Shown one piece after another: positions 48,355 to 56,740 of a stretch of DNA of 64,000 bases. Within the stretch, counting starts at the first letter, position 1; each line of letters starts with the position of its first letter. Location of the stretch: NCBI RefSeq assembly GCF_013112245.1, contig NZ_WVRN01000001.1:1430501-1494500 (forward strand), given 5' to 3'. Below the pieces are notes generated by a model. The model was not told where the DNA came from. It made no database searches and worked only from the letters and a program-made list of their open reading frames with translations. Made by a program: the position numbers and the translations under genes. This stretch comes from Ruegeria sp. HKCCD4315. Lineage in GTDB: Bacteria; Pseudomonadota; Alphaproteobacteria; Rhodobacterales; Rhodobacteraceae.

Positions 48355-48600
48355 ATGAAACCGCAGTATTTGATTGGGATTTCCATCGCTGCTTTGACCT
48401 TGCCGGGTCTCGTATCGGCGCAATCGACGGCAGATGCCAATGGTGATGGCGTTCTGACGATTGAAGAAGTGCAGGTGGTAGCACCAAGCGTGGATGCCGA
48501 CACCTTCTCGGCCATGGATGCAAATGGCGACGGCGCGTTGGACGCAGATGAAGTGGCCGTTGCACAGGAAGCCGGTTTGCTTCCGCCAAGTGACGGATAA
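48355..48600 (+). CDS. Small secreted EF-hand protein
   Basis: An 81-residue protein with a signal peptide (residues 1-22, ending VSA). The mature part holds two EF-hand loops, DANGDGVLTIEE and DANGDGALDADE, with all Ca-coordinating positions in place. It is probably a periplasmic calcium-binding protein; partners are unknown. CAGGAGG precedes ATG 48355. Single gene, followed by a strong hairpin shared with the converging MttB-like gene. Confidence 0.85.
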   Translation: MKPQYLIGISIAALTLPGLVSAQSTADANGDGVLTIEEVQVVAPSVDADTFSAMDANGDGALDADEVAVAQEAGLLPPSDG

Positions 48601-48607
48601 ACGTAAG

Positions 48608-48633
48608 GGCGGCCCGATCATCATCGGGCCGCC
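48608..48633. terminator. Hairpin between the EF-hand and MttB-like genes
   Basis: An 11-bp perfect stem GGCGGCCCGAT (48608-48618) / ATCGGGCCGCC (48623-48633) around a CATC loop. The T-tract is poor on both sides (CTGTTTCC on the plus strand), so it is a likely but not certain bidirectional terminator. Confidence 0.6.
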
Positions 48634-48642
48634 TGTTTCCTG

Positions 48643-50187
48643 TTATCCGGGCAGGTGAATTTTGAACTTTTCGCGCAATTCCATGTCCAGCATCGGATCG
48701 AATCTGGCCTCGGATGGCGCGGATAGAATTTCTTCTTTTCGGGCTATGGCTTTGTCGATCAGATCCGGTTTGCCCAGTTCAACCCATTCTTTTGGCGAAG
48801 ACCGGTCGCCGAAAACCGGGTAGACATAGTCAGCTTGCATCCGGCTGAGCGTAGCTTCCGTTCCAAGATAGTGACCGGGACCGCCTATGCAGACCTCGGC
48901 CATCTGGTCTAGCGCGAGGGTATCATCTGTCACCTCGATCCCGCGTACACAGCGTTGGGCCTGACCGATCAGATCATCACTGAGGATCAGGCTTTCGAAA
49001 CAGAAACCCAGCAACGAGGCGTGCATGCCCGCCGCTTCGTACACCATGTTCAGACCGGACAGACCCGCCATCACGTTTGAACACATCTGTTCCCAACCGG
49101 CCTGCATGTCGGGAAGTTTCGAATCCGATGCCCCTGCGGCCGCACCGCCGGGCAGGTCGTAGAACCGGTGCATCTGTGCGCATCCAGCCGTCAGAAGGGC
49201 CTGTTCTCCAGACCCGATGGACATCGCGCCTGTCCGTAGGTCCAGACCAAAGGGCCAAGTGCCAAAAACGGCTGGTGCTCCGGGACTTACGGCGTTTACG
49301 TAAACCAAACCAGCAAGGCATTCGGCGGTTGCCTGAGTGATAGCTCCGGCTATTGTCGAGGGCGCGGTGGCACCGGCCATCCCAGCCGAGAGCAGCAGAA
49401 CAGGCATTCCGGCCTTGATGCATTCCTCCATCACTTCGCAGCTTTCCGTTGCGAATTTCATTGGCGGAACCACAAAGCAGTTCGAATTCGATACAAAAGG
49501 CCGCTCGCGGTACTTATCCTCACCACCCGCGATCATATAGATCATCTCCATCGCGGGCGCGACGTGGCTGGGTTCCGTGAACGAGGTTCCGATGTGTTTG
49601 AAAGTGCCGGAACAGCTGGCGTAGATCGTGTTCAGGTCCATTTCCAGATTGTCCGCGATGTCGCGGCAGACCATAGGGCGTTGAACAAAGTGAATGTTAT
49701 CAAGTTGTTGACAGATTCGCGCGGCATCGTGCAGGTCCTGCACAGTTGAATCGCGGTATTCCCGTCCGTGTACGTCGACCATAGACACGGCAGCGCCCGC
49801 AGTGCCGTAATGAACCTTGGTTCCCATCAGCTCGAGATCGGTTTTCCCGTCGCGACTGTAGAGTGTGACCGAGCGGTTTGCTTTGGCGATTGTATCTTCG
49901 ACCAGCGCACGCGGAAACCGGATACGTCCGTCGTCGCCAAGGGTGCAGCCGGCGCCCACAAGGTAGTCGATGCCGCTTTGCGGGGCATCCGCCAGCCCAA
50001 TGGTTTCAAGCGCGGTCAGGGCGGCCTCATGAATGCGTTCAATCTGTGCCTGCGTCAGAACATTCAGAACGCCGCCTTCCATTCCGGGGCGTATAGGGCG
50101 CAAATGGTCAGGCAGGGCTGAGGCTCGGGCGGCGCGGCGGGCAGCGCGGCCACCGCTGCGTGAGGTGTTGCGGGATTGGTCGTTCAT
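48643..50187 (-). CDS. MttB-like (trimethylamine methyltransferase family) protein, non-pyrrolysine
   Basis: A 514-residue member of the MttB superfamily, TIM-barrel methyltransferases that move a methyl group from a quaternary or tertiary amine to a corrinoid protein. Family blocks: GVLNVLTQAQIERIHEAAL, GTAGAAVSMVDVHGREYRDS, FKHIGTSFTEPSH, AGMAGATAPSTIAGAITQATAE, and GGPGHYLGTEATLSRMQADYVYP. There is no in-frame TAG, so it is not the pyrrolysine type. Characterised non-Pyl relatives (MtgB) demethylate glycine betaine; the substrate here is open. A basic Arg/Ala N-terminus (residues 1-24) is unusual. The corrinoid protein at 21.6 kb is a possible partner. Confidence 0.9.
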   Translation of the reverse strand: MNDQSRNTSRSGGRAARRAARASALPDHLRPIRPGMEGGVLNVLTQAQIERIHEAALTALETIGLADAPQSGIDYLVGAGCTLGDDGRIRFPRALVEDTIAKANRSVTLYSRDGKTDLELMGTKVHYGTAGAAVSMVDVHGREYRDSTVQDLHDAARICQQLDNIHFVQRPMVCRDIADNLEMDLNTIYASCSGTFKHIGTSFTEPSHVAPAMEMIYMIAGGEDKYRERPFVSNSNCFVVPPMKFATESCEVMEECIKAGMPVLLLSAGMAGATAPSTIAGAITQATAECLAGLVYVNAVSPGAPAVFGTWPFGLDLRTGAMSIGSGEQALLTAGCAQMHRFYDLPGGAAAGASDSKLPDMQAGWEQMCSNVMAGLSGLNMVYEAAGMHASLLGFCFESLILSDDLIGQAQRCVRGIEVTDDTLALDQMAEVCIGGPGHYLGTEATLSRMQADYVYPVFGDRSSPKEWVELGKPDLIDKAIARKEEILSAPSEARFDPMLDMELREKFKIHLPG

Positions 50188-50235
50188 TTCAAAATCCGGT
50201 CGTTGTGTGATGCGTTGGGGTGAGGGTAATCCCCC

Positions 50236-50319
50236 TTACGGTCGCCCCCGCGCGGCACGGCCACGATCCGCACCGATGGTGCGGCTAACCAGGCTGATCT
50301 TCCAATCGTGATCTGTCAT
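50236..50319 (-). CDS. Short leader-like ORF upstream of the MttB-like gene
   Basis: A 27-codon frame (ATG 50319, TAA 50236-50238) with AGAGG four bases before the ATG. The peptide begins MTDHDWKISLVSRTIGADRG and ends in an Arg-rich tail. It is in the same reading frame as the MttB-like gene 48 bp further on, with only the TAA between. It could be a leader peptide, a tiny gene or chance. Confidence 0.3.
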   Translation of the reverse strand: MTDHDWKISLVSRTIGADRGRAARGRP

Positions 50320-50470
50320 GTGGCCTCTCAACAACTTCTCAATGCTTTCCAAAATGCTGCGACACAATCTGTCCTGTTTACGACCTTTGTTGGAATTTGC
50401 TGACGATTGTGCCGGTAATCTGCCGAGTGGAAGAGTGTTGGTTAGATTTTCTCCCGTTTTGGAAGAATTC

Positions 50471-50479
50471 TGTTATACT
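50471..50479 (+). promoter_or_regulatory. Extended -10 promoter candidate for the beta-barrel gene
   Basis: TGTTATACT matches the extended -10 pattern TGnTATAAT. It sits in the AT-rich divergent region (50188-50587) about 110 bp before the beta-barrel gene start, with a small GAGCG-TTA-CGCTC hairpin at 50497-50509 in the presumed leader. No good -35 is visible at 16-18 bp. Confidence 0.4.
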
Positions 50480-50587
50480 GCATTCACTTACTTTTGAGCG
50501 TTACGCTCCTGAAATTGAATTCTGAAGGAGTGGATCACAGATTAGAATTCGTTTGCGTCTTTGGATCGAAACAAGAGCGACATAGCT

Positions 50588-51118
50588 TTGAACCCGTGTG
50601 CAAAATCTCTTTCTGTCCTGTTTGCTGCGACCTTCATCGCAAGCGCAAGCCCGGTATTTGCTGAGGACTGGACAGGTGGGTATGTCGGCCTCAGCTTTGG
50701 ATATGCAGATGCGGACGGACCGGGGGGTGCCAGCGGTGACGATACCGTTTTTGGGGCGCATATCGGGTATGATCAGGACTTTGGCAACTTTGTGCTGGGG
50801 GGCGAGTTTGAATACAACCGCCTCTCTCTGGATTTAGGGTCAACCCAGGGTAGCCTGGACAGCATGACTCGTCTGAAGCTGCGCGGTGGATACGATTTCG
50901 GCAGCGCTCTTGGGTATGTGGTTGTCGGCGCGGCGCGCGCCGAAACCTCGGTCGATAACGACACAGCAGCCGTTTACGGCATTGGCGTTGCCTATCCGAT
51001 CGGCGAGAATTTTGTTATCAGCGGCGAGGCGCTGCGACAGGATTTCGACGATGTCACCCGTTCCAATGGCCGTCTGGATTCCAACGTTTTCAACCTGCGC
51101 ACCACGTTCCGCTTTTGA
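50588..51118 (+). CDS. Outer membrane beta-barrel protein (porin-like)
   Basis: A 176-residue protein with a signal peptide ending VFA. The mature part begins EDWTGGYVGLSFGYAD and continues in alternating hydrophobic/aromatic strands (GAHIGYDQDFGNFVLGGEFEYN, LRGGYDFGSALGYVVVGAA), ending in FRF, the terminal aromatic expected by the BAM machinery. This fits an eight-stranded OmpA/OmpX/Omp25-like barrel. I choose TTG 50588 because it starts directly at the signal peptide; an in-frame TTG at 50561 is possible. Both lack a strong Shine-Dalgarno. Its stop is 3 bp from the converging aminotransferase stop. Confidence 0.82.
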   Translation: MNPCAKSLSVLFAATFIASASPVFAEDWTGGYVGLSFGYADADGPGGASGDDTVFGAHIGYDQDFGNFVLGGEFEYNRLSLDLGSTQGSLDSMTRLKLRGGYDFGSALGYVVVGAARAETSVDNDTAAVYGIGVAYPIGENFVISGEALRQDFDDVTRSNGRLDSNVFNLRTTFRF

Positions 51119-51121
51119 ACT

Positions 51122-52309
51122 CTATTCAGCCGCGTGGCGCTTTGCGAGCTGTTCGGCAAATGAACATAGCGTTCTCAGGGCACTCGCAAAACGATCATCA
51201 TCAACCGTCATGGCCACCCGAATGTGCCCAGCGGCGGCCGCCCCAAAGCTTTCGCCCGGCATGACGGCAATGGCGTGCGAATCGAGCAGAGCGTTGGCAA
51301 ACCCTTCCCCTGACAATCCGGTCTTGCGCACGTCCAGCATCAGGTACATCGCACCTTGCGCCGGCACCAGGCCAACGGTGTCCTGCGTCTGAAGTATCTT
51401 CATCGCCATCGACCGCCGTCGGCGGAACGGGGCGGCGATCTTCTCCTCCAACTCGGACCCTGCGGCCAGCGCAAAACTAGACGCGTCCTGAATGAAGCCC
51501 GGCACACCGTAGGTCGTGTGGGTGGCCAGGTTGATCAGATGGGCGATGACCTCTTCGGGACCGACGATCCAGCCACAACGCGACCCCGTCATGGCATGGG
51601 ATTTGGACATGGACCCTACAACCAGCGTCCGTTCCTTCATGCCGGGCAACGCGCGCGGCGACAGGTGTTCGCCTTCCCAGACTTGCGTGTCATAGACCTC
51701 ATCTGAAATCAGCCAAAGTCCACGCCGTTGGCAAACTTCTGCAACCGCTTCAAGTGACTGACGGGAATAGACAACTCCGGTCGGATTGTTGGGTGTATTG
51801 ATCAAAAGCGAAACGGCACCGTCAGCGGCAGAATCAATCCTTTCGGCGCTGGGTTGAAAGGCATCTTCCACCGCGGTCTGAACCGCGCGGGCAACCGCTC
51901 CGACCCCGCGAATCGTGCCCGGGTACGTGGCGTAGTAGGGATCGAGGAACAGGCCTACATCGCCCAGATCACAGACAGCCATATGGGCTGCAAACAAGGC
52001 TGATTGCCCACCGGGGGTGATCAGAACATTGTTGCGCGTTGTGGGTACACCCGTATGCGTTTGCACACGTGCAGCGACCGTATCGCGTAAAAGATCCGTG
52101 CCGGGCACCATGGCATAGCCGGTGTGCCCTTCACGGGCAGAAAGATCCATCGCATGCAGGATCGATGGATCGGTCCGAATGTCATGTTCGCCAATCGTCA
52201 ACTCGGTGACGGCCTGACCTTCGCTCAGCATCCTTCGGGCGCGATAAAACACGTCCCAGCCGTCGCTGCCACCGCCGGTGATCTGCGTGATGCGTTTTGA
52301 CAGGTTCAT
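51122..52309 (-). CDS. PLP-dependent aminotransferase, class I/II
   Basis: A 395-residue fold-type I aminotransferase. The PLP lysine is K236 in SMSKSHAMTGSRCGW, the Asn and Asp contacts are in NTPNNPTGVVYS and ISDEVYD, and the GEHDIRTDPSIL N-terminus contains the substrate-gating region. The sequence resembles aspartate/aromatic-type aminotransferases, without a specific assignment. Start ATG 52309 fits the family N-terminus better than the 19-codon upstream extension. The YjbR gene lies 57 bp upstream on the same strand. Confidence 0.9.
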   Translation of the reverse strand: MNLSKRITQITGGGSDGWDVFYRARRMLSEGQAVTELTIGEHDIRTDPSILHAMDLSAREGHTGYAMVPGTDLLRDTVAARVQTHTGVPTTRNNVLITPGGQSALFAAHMAVCDLGDVGLFLDPYYATYPGTIRGVGAVARAVQTAVEDAFQPSAERIDSAADGAVSLLINTPNNPTGVVYSRQSLEAVAEVCQRRGLWLISDEVYDTQVWEGEHLSPRALPGMKERTLVVGSMSKSHAMTGSRCGWIVGPEEVIAHLINLATHTTYGVPGFIQDASSFALAAGSELEEKIAAPFRRRRSMAMKILQTQDTVGLVPAQGAMYLMLDVRKTGLSGEGFANALLDSHAIAVMPGESFGAAAAGHIRVAMTVDDDRFASALRTLCSFAEQLAKRHAAE

Positions 52310-52366
52310 TGGACCGCTCCCGGATTGCCTTTCGCTGAATGGGGCAGAGCGGTGCGCCTTTGTCAA

Positions 52367-52711
52367 TCAGCTTCGCGGCGGCAAGGTCGCCTGCAGCTTT
52401 TTTGTTAGCGATGCGCGGACAAGGTCGTAAGAAACGGTCAGTCGATGCCGCAGTTCCTCAGCCTCTGCATCGAAAGGAAGGCGGACCCAACTGCGGTGGA
52501 AATATGGGGCTTTTACGCCGACACCAGCGTCGATGACCATCTGAGCCGTTTCCACGTCCGGTGTTTTCACGGACACCCCATCATTTGCGATGCCAATACA
52601 GGCGAACATCTTGCCACCGACTTTCCATGCATCATGGCCGCCGCCCCATGGGTCAGAAAGCTCGGCCCCCGGGAACTCTTGGCAAATGGAGTTGATGTAG
52701 TCGCGGTCCAT
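52367..52711 (-). CDS. MmcQ/YjbR family protein
   Basis: A 114-residue protein of the MmcQ/YjbR fold (double-wing DNA-binding-like). Recognisable parts: MDRDYINSICQEFPGAELSDPWGGGHDAWKVGGKMFACIG near the start and the C-terminal helical segment YDLVRASLTKKL. Function is unknown in most cases; DNA binding is proposed from structure. Start ATG 52711 matches the family start. Possibly co-transcribed with the aminotransferase downstream. Confidence 0.85.
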   Translation of the reverse strand: MDRDYINSICQEFPGAELSDPWGGGHDAWKVGGKMFACIGIANDGVSVKTPDVETAQMVIDAGVGVKAPYFHRSWVRLPFDAEAEELRHRLTVSYDLVRASLTKKLQATLPPRS

Positions 52712-52929
52712 ATCGGGGACTGTGCCCGAGGGGGTGCGCAAACTCAATGCTTGGCTTGGACCTGATCCCGTGCTAACCGATGCACATGAACCCGGTGACC
52801 TGCATCATTATCTGCTGCATTACCTGCTGATTTATCAAGCGGGCCGGTTTCTTTCGTTTTCATCCCTGAGACAAGTTGCTAAGCCCGCGCCAACGCGCAA
52901 GCGAATGCTGTTTCTGAGGAGCCCGACCG

Positions 52930-54327
52930 ATGACGACGATCAAGCTGCACAACACACGGACGCGGACGAAGGAAGACTTCGCTCCGATCGACCCTGAAAA
53001 TGTGCGGATGTATGTCTGTGGTCCGACAGTCTATGACCGCGCGCATCTGGGCAACGCCCGCCCAGTGGTGGTGTTTGACGTGCTGTATCGTCTGCTGCGC
53101 CATGTTTATGGCGCGGATCACGTGACCTATGTGCGCAATTTCACTGACGTGGACGACAAGATCAACGCCACCGCGCTGGCGCGTAAACAGGCGGGCGCGG
53201 AAGGCACGTTAGAGCAGTTGGTGCAGGAGCGTTCCGATGAGACCATCGGCTGGTATCTGCACGACATGGGCGCTTTGGGAACTCTTGAACCCAACGAGAT
53301 GCCGCGGGCGACCCAATACATCGACCAGATGATTGTGATGATCGAGGGGCTGATCGCAAAGGGCCATGCCTATGCCGCCGAAGGCCATGCCCTGTTTGCT
53401 GTCGACAGTTGGAAAGAGGGCTATGGCAAGCTGTCGGGCCGTTCGGTCGATGACATGATCGCAGGCGCGCGGGTCGAGGTGGCACCCTACAAGAAGAACC
53501 CGATGGATTTCGTGTTGTGGAAACCCTCGACCGACGAACTGCCGGGTTGGGACAGCCCGTGGGGGCGGGGGCGTCCGGGCTGGCATATCGAATGCTCGGC
53601 CATGAGCTATGAGCTGCTGGGCGAGAGCTTTGACATTCACGGCGGCGGCAACGACCTGATGTTCCCGCACCACGAGAACGAGATCGCGCAAAGCTGCTGC
53701 GCGCACCCGGAAGGTGAGTTTGCGCGCTACTGGCTGCACAATGAGATGCTGCAGGTCGAAGGTAAGAAAATGTCCAAATCGCTGGGCAATTTCTTCACCG
53801 TGCACGATCTGTTGGAGCAAGGCGTGCCGGGTGAGGTGATCCGGTTTGTGTTCCTGCAGACCCATTACCGCAAGCCGATGGATTGGACCGAGAAAAAGGC
53901 GCGTGAGGCCGAAGCGACGTTGCGCAAGTGGCGGGCGCTGACAGCGGGCGTCGAGCCCGCCGCCAGCGCGGCACCTGAGGTGGTCGCAGCGCTGAGCGAT
54001 GATCTGAACACAGCAGGTGCCATGACCGAGCTGTACCGTCTTGCCTCGGACGGTGACGCAGCGGGTCTGTTGACGAGCGCGCAGTTGCTGGGGCTGTTGC
54101 TGCCAGAGATGGGCGCCTGGGCGGACACGGCATCTGTTGACCTGACTGCTCATGCGGACCGTTTGGCGAATGCACGGGCGTCAGCCATGCAGAACAAGGA
54201 TTTCTCGGAAGTTGACCGCCTCAAGGTCGCATATGTTGCCGCAGGGCTTGAAGTACGCATGACCAAGGAAGGTGTGGAACTGGTGCCCGGTGCGGGGTTC
54301 GATGCCTCCAAACTGGAGGAGGTTTGA
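52930..54327 (+). CDS. cysS: Cysteine--tRNA ligase
   Basis: A 465-residue class I synthetase. C30 (zinc ligand) and HLGN (residues 39-42, HIGH motif) lie in [16 protein letters not shown]. Other zinc ligands are in WHIECSAMS and [12 protein letters not shown], and KMSKS is at 280-284. The C-terminal anticodon-binding part (DALY-type helices) follows. The gene is first of a tight operon: its TGA shares one base with the cimA ATG. Confidence 0.97.
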   Translation: MTTIKLHNTRTRTKEDFAPIDPENVRMYVCGPTVYDRAHLGNARPVVVFDVLYRLLRHVYGADHVTYVRNFTDVDDKINATALARKQAGAEGTLEQLVQERSDETIGWYLHDMGALGTLEPNEMPRATQYIDQMIVMIEGLIAKGHAYAAEGHALFAVDSWKEGYGKLSGRSVDDMIAGARVEVAPYKKNPMDFVLWKPSTDELPGWDSPWGRGRPGWHIECSAMSYELLGESFDIHGGGNDLMFPHHENEIAQSCCAHPEGEFARYWLHNEMLQVEGKKMSKSLGNFFTVHDLLEQGVPGEVIRFVFLQTHYRKPMDWTEKKAREAEATLRKWRALTAGVEPAASAAPEVVAALSDDLNTAGAMTELYRLASDGDAAGLLTSAQLLGLLLPEMGAWADTASVDLTAHADRLANARASAMQNKDFSEVDRLKVAYVAAGLEVRMTKEGVELVPGAGFDASKLEEV

Positions 54328-55961
54328 TGACCAAAGAACGCCTCTACCTTTACGACACCACCCTGCGCGATGGACAACAAACGCAGGGCGTTCAGTTCTC
54401 GACCGCCGAAAAGGTGCAAATCGCGCAGGAGTTGGATGCACTGGGTGTGGATTACATCGAAGGTGGCTGGCCCGGTGCTAACCCAACCGACAGCGCGTTT
54501 TTCGAGGCTGCGCCAAAGTCGTCGGCCCGTTTGACGGCGTTCGGAATGACCAAGCGGGCAGGGCGCTCGGCTGAGAATGACGATGTGCTTGCAGCCGTGA
54601 TGAATGCGGGTACGCAGGCCGTCTGTCTGGTGGGCAAGTCGCACGATTATCACGTGACCCATGCGTTGGGGATCTCGCTTGAGGACAATGTCGAGAACGT
54701 CCGCGCCTCGGTTGCACATATCGTGGCGCAGGGTCGCGAAGCGCTGTTCGATGCCGAGCATTTCTTTGATGGCTACAAGGACAATCCTGATTATGCGGTC
54801 GCGGTCTGTCGCGCCGCGCTGGACGCGGGCGCGCGGTGGGTAGTGCTGTGCGACACAAATGGTGGTGCTTTGCCGTCCGAGGTCGGACGGATTGTGTCAG
54901 AAGTAATCTCGGCAGGGCTGCCCGGTGATCGGTTGGGTATTCACACCCATAACGACACCGAGAACGCAGTGGCTTGTTCTCTGGCAGCGGTCGAGGCAGG
55001 GGCGCGACAGATTCAGGGTACGCTGAACGGTTTGGGAGAGCGTTGTGGCAATGCCAACCTGACGGCTTTGATTCCGACGCTGTTGCTGAAGGAACCCTAT
55101 GCTTCTCAGTTTGAGACCGGCGTCAGTCTGGATGCATTGGCGGGGTTGACCCGCATCAGCCGGATGCTGGATGACGTTCTGAACCGGGTTCCCAGCAAGC
55201 AGGCGGCCTATGTGGGGGCGTCTGCCTTTGCGCATAAGGCCGGGCTGCATGCCAGTGCGATCCTCAAGGATCCGTCGACCTACGAACATGTCGAGCCTGC
55301 AAGTGTGGGCAACTCACGCATCATTCCGATGTCGAACCAGGCCGGGCAGTCGAACCTGCGCAAACGTCTGACCGAAGCCGGGCTGAGTGTCGAGGCGGGT
55401 GATCCCGCGCTCGGTCGGATCCTTGAACGGATCAAAACGCGCGAAGCGGATGGGTATTCCTATGACACCGCGCAAGCCAGTTTCGAGCTGTTGGCGCGGG
55501 ACGAGCTGGGACAACTGCCCGAGTTCTTTGAAGTCAAACGCTACAAGGTCACGGTTGAACGGCGGAAGAACAAGTACAACAAGATGGTCAGTCTGTCTGA
55601 GGCCGTTGTTGTTGTGAAAGTGGATGGCGAAAAGAAACTGTCCGTCAGCGAATCCATGGATGATTCTGGCAGCGACCGGGGACCGGTGAACGCTCTGTCC
55701 AAAGCCTTGGCCAAGGATTTGGGGCGGTATTCGCAAGTCCTGTCAGATATGCGGTTGGTCGACTTCAAGGTGCGGATCACACAAGGCGGGACCGAAGCGG
55801 TTACGCGCGTCATCATCGACAGCGAAGACGGGCAGGGGCGGCGCTGGTCCACCGTGGGCGTCAGCGCGAACATAGTCGACGCATCGTTCGAAGCTTTGCT
55901 GGATGCAATTCAGTGGAAACTTGTGCGTGATTGCGACCCGCAGAAGGCAGCGGCTGAGTGA
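54327..55961 (+). CDS. cimA: Citramalate synthase
   Basis: A 544-residue enzyme condensing pyruvate and acetyl-CoA to (R)-citramalate, a threonine-independent route to isoleucine. The N-terminal HMGL-like barrel shows LYDTTLRDGQQTQGVQFS, IEGGWPGANPTD and IHTHNDTENAVACSLAAV with GTLNGLGERCGNAN. The C-terminal LeuA-type regulatory domain (about residues 400-530) follows. The YDTTLRDGQQTQG and GGWPGANP details point to CimA rather than isopropylmalate synthase. Start ATG 54327 with GGAGGAGG upstream; coupled to cysS and, by a 4-bp overlap, to the next gene. Confidence 0.93.
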   Translation: MTKERLYLYDTTLRDGQQTQGVQFSTAEKVQIAQELDALGVDYIEGGWPGANPTDSAFFEAAPKSSARLTAFGMTKRAGRSAENDDVLAAVMNAGTQAVCLVGKSHDYHVTHALGISLEDNVENVRASVAHIVAQGREALFDAEHFFDGYKDNPDYAVAVCRAALDAGARWVVLCDTNGGALPSEVGRIVSEVISAGLPGDRLGIHTHNDTENAVACSLAAVEAGARQIQGTLNGLGERCGNANLTALIPTLLLKEPYASQFETGVSLDALAGLTRISRMLDDVLNRVPSKQAAYVGASAFAHKAGLHASAILKDPSTYEHVEPASVGNSRIIPMSNQAGQSNLRKRLTEAGLSVEAGDPALGRILERIKTREADGYSYDTAQASFELLARDELGQLPEFFEVKRYKVTVERRKNKYNKMVSLSEAVVVVKVDGEKKLSVSESMDDSGSDRGPVNALSKALAKDLGRYSQVLSDMRLVDFKVRITQGGTEAVTRVIIDSEDGQGRRWSTVGVSANIVDASFEALLDAIQWKLVRDCDPQKAAAE

Positions 55962-56740
55962 GCGTGGTCTTTGACGACGACGTCAAAGCCTGTGCCGCGC
56001 TGGTACAACGGGCTGATCCTGACCGATTCCGTGCCGCAATGGCAGCCCCGGTGGCGGCCCGCGCCGTTCTGTTCCCGATTTATGCACTGAATGTCGAAGT
56101 GGCGCGCGCGCCCTGGGTCACACAGGAATCGATGATAGCCGAGATGCGGCTCCAATGGTGGCGCGATGCCCTACAGGAAATTGCCGAAGGTACCACCGTT
56201 CGACGGCATGAAGTTGTAACACCTTTGTCTCGTGTACTGTCGCCGCATCTTGCCGGTGTTCTGGATGAATACGTAGCCGTAAGGCGTTGGGATATATACC
56301 GTGATCCGTTTGAAGATCAGGGACATTTCGACGCCTATATCAACCACAGCGCCGGGTCGTTGTTTGTGGCTTCGGCTCAAGCGCTGGGAATGGCGGATGA
56401 AGTTGCTCTTCGCGACTTTGGTTACGCCGTTGGTGTTGCAAACTGGCTTCGCGCGATTCCCGAACTGGAAAACAGGGGGCGGATTCCCTTGTTGGATGGC
56501 ACTCCTGATGGGGTGCGTGCCCTTGCGCAATCTGCGCTGGGGCGATTGAACAAGGCAAGGGCAAACCGGGCTGCGATTTCTGCCGAAGCCCGTCCTGCGC
56601 TTTCTGCCGGGTGGCAGGCGGACTGGGTATTGAAGCAGGCCGTTGCGCGGCCTGAGCGTGTTGCCGCTGGCGCTTTGATACCGGGCGAAATGCGGCAGCG
56701 AGTGTCCCTGATGTGGACGGTCAGCAGCGGGCGCTGGTGA
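55958..56740 (+). CDS. Squalene/phytoene synthase-fold protein, NDUFAF6-like
   Basis: A 260-residue protein of the trans-isoprenyl synthase fold, starting at GTG 55958 overlapping the cimA stop. The segment ARAVLFPIYALNVEVARAPW...IAEMRLQWWRDAL is typical of the group. The Asp-rich metal motifs (DxxxD) of true synthases are missing from the first helix pair; only DIYRDPFEDQGHFDAYIN resembles the later region. This pattern matches mitochondrial NDUFAF6, a respiratory complex I assembly factor. So a catalytic role in carotenoid or hopanoid synthesis is unlikely. Its partners cannot be seen here. Confidence 0.82.
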   Translation: MSVVFDDDVKACAALVQRADPDRFRAAMAAPVAARAVLFPIYALNVEVARAPWVTQESMIAEMRLQWWRDALQEIAEGTTVRRHEVVTPLSRVLSPHLAGVLDEYVAVRRWDIYRDPFEDQGHFDAYINHSAGSLFVASAQALGMADEVALRDFGYAVGVANWLRAIPELENRGRIPLLDGTPDGVRALAQSALGRLNKARANRAAISAEARPALSAGWQADWVLKQAVARPERVAAGALIPGEMRQRVSLMWTVSSGRW

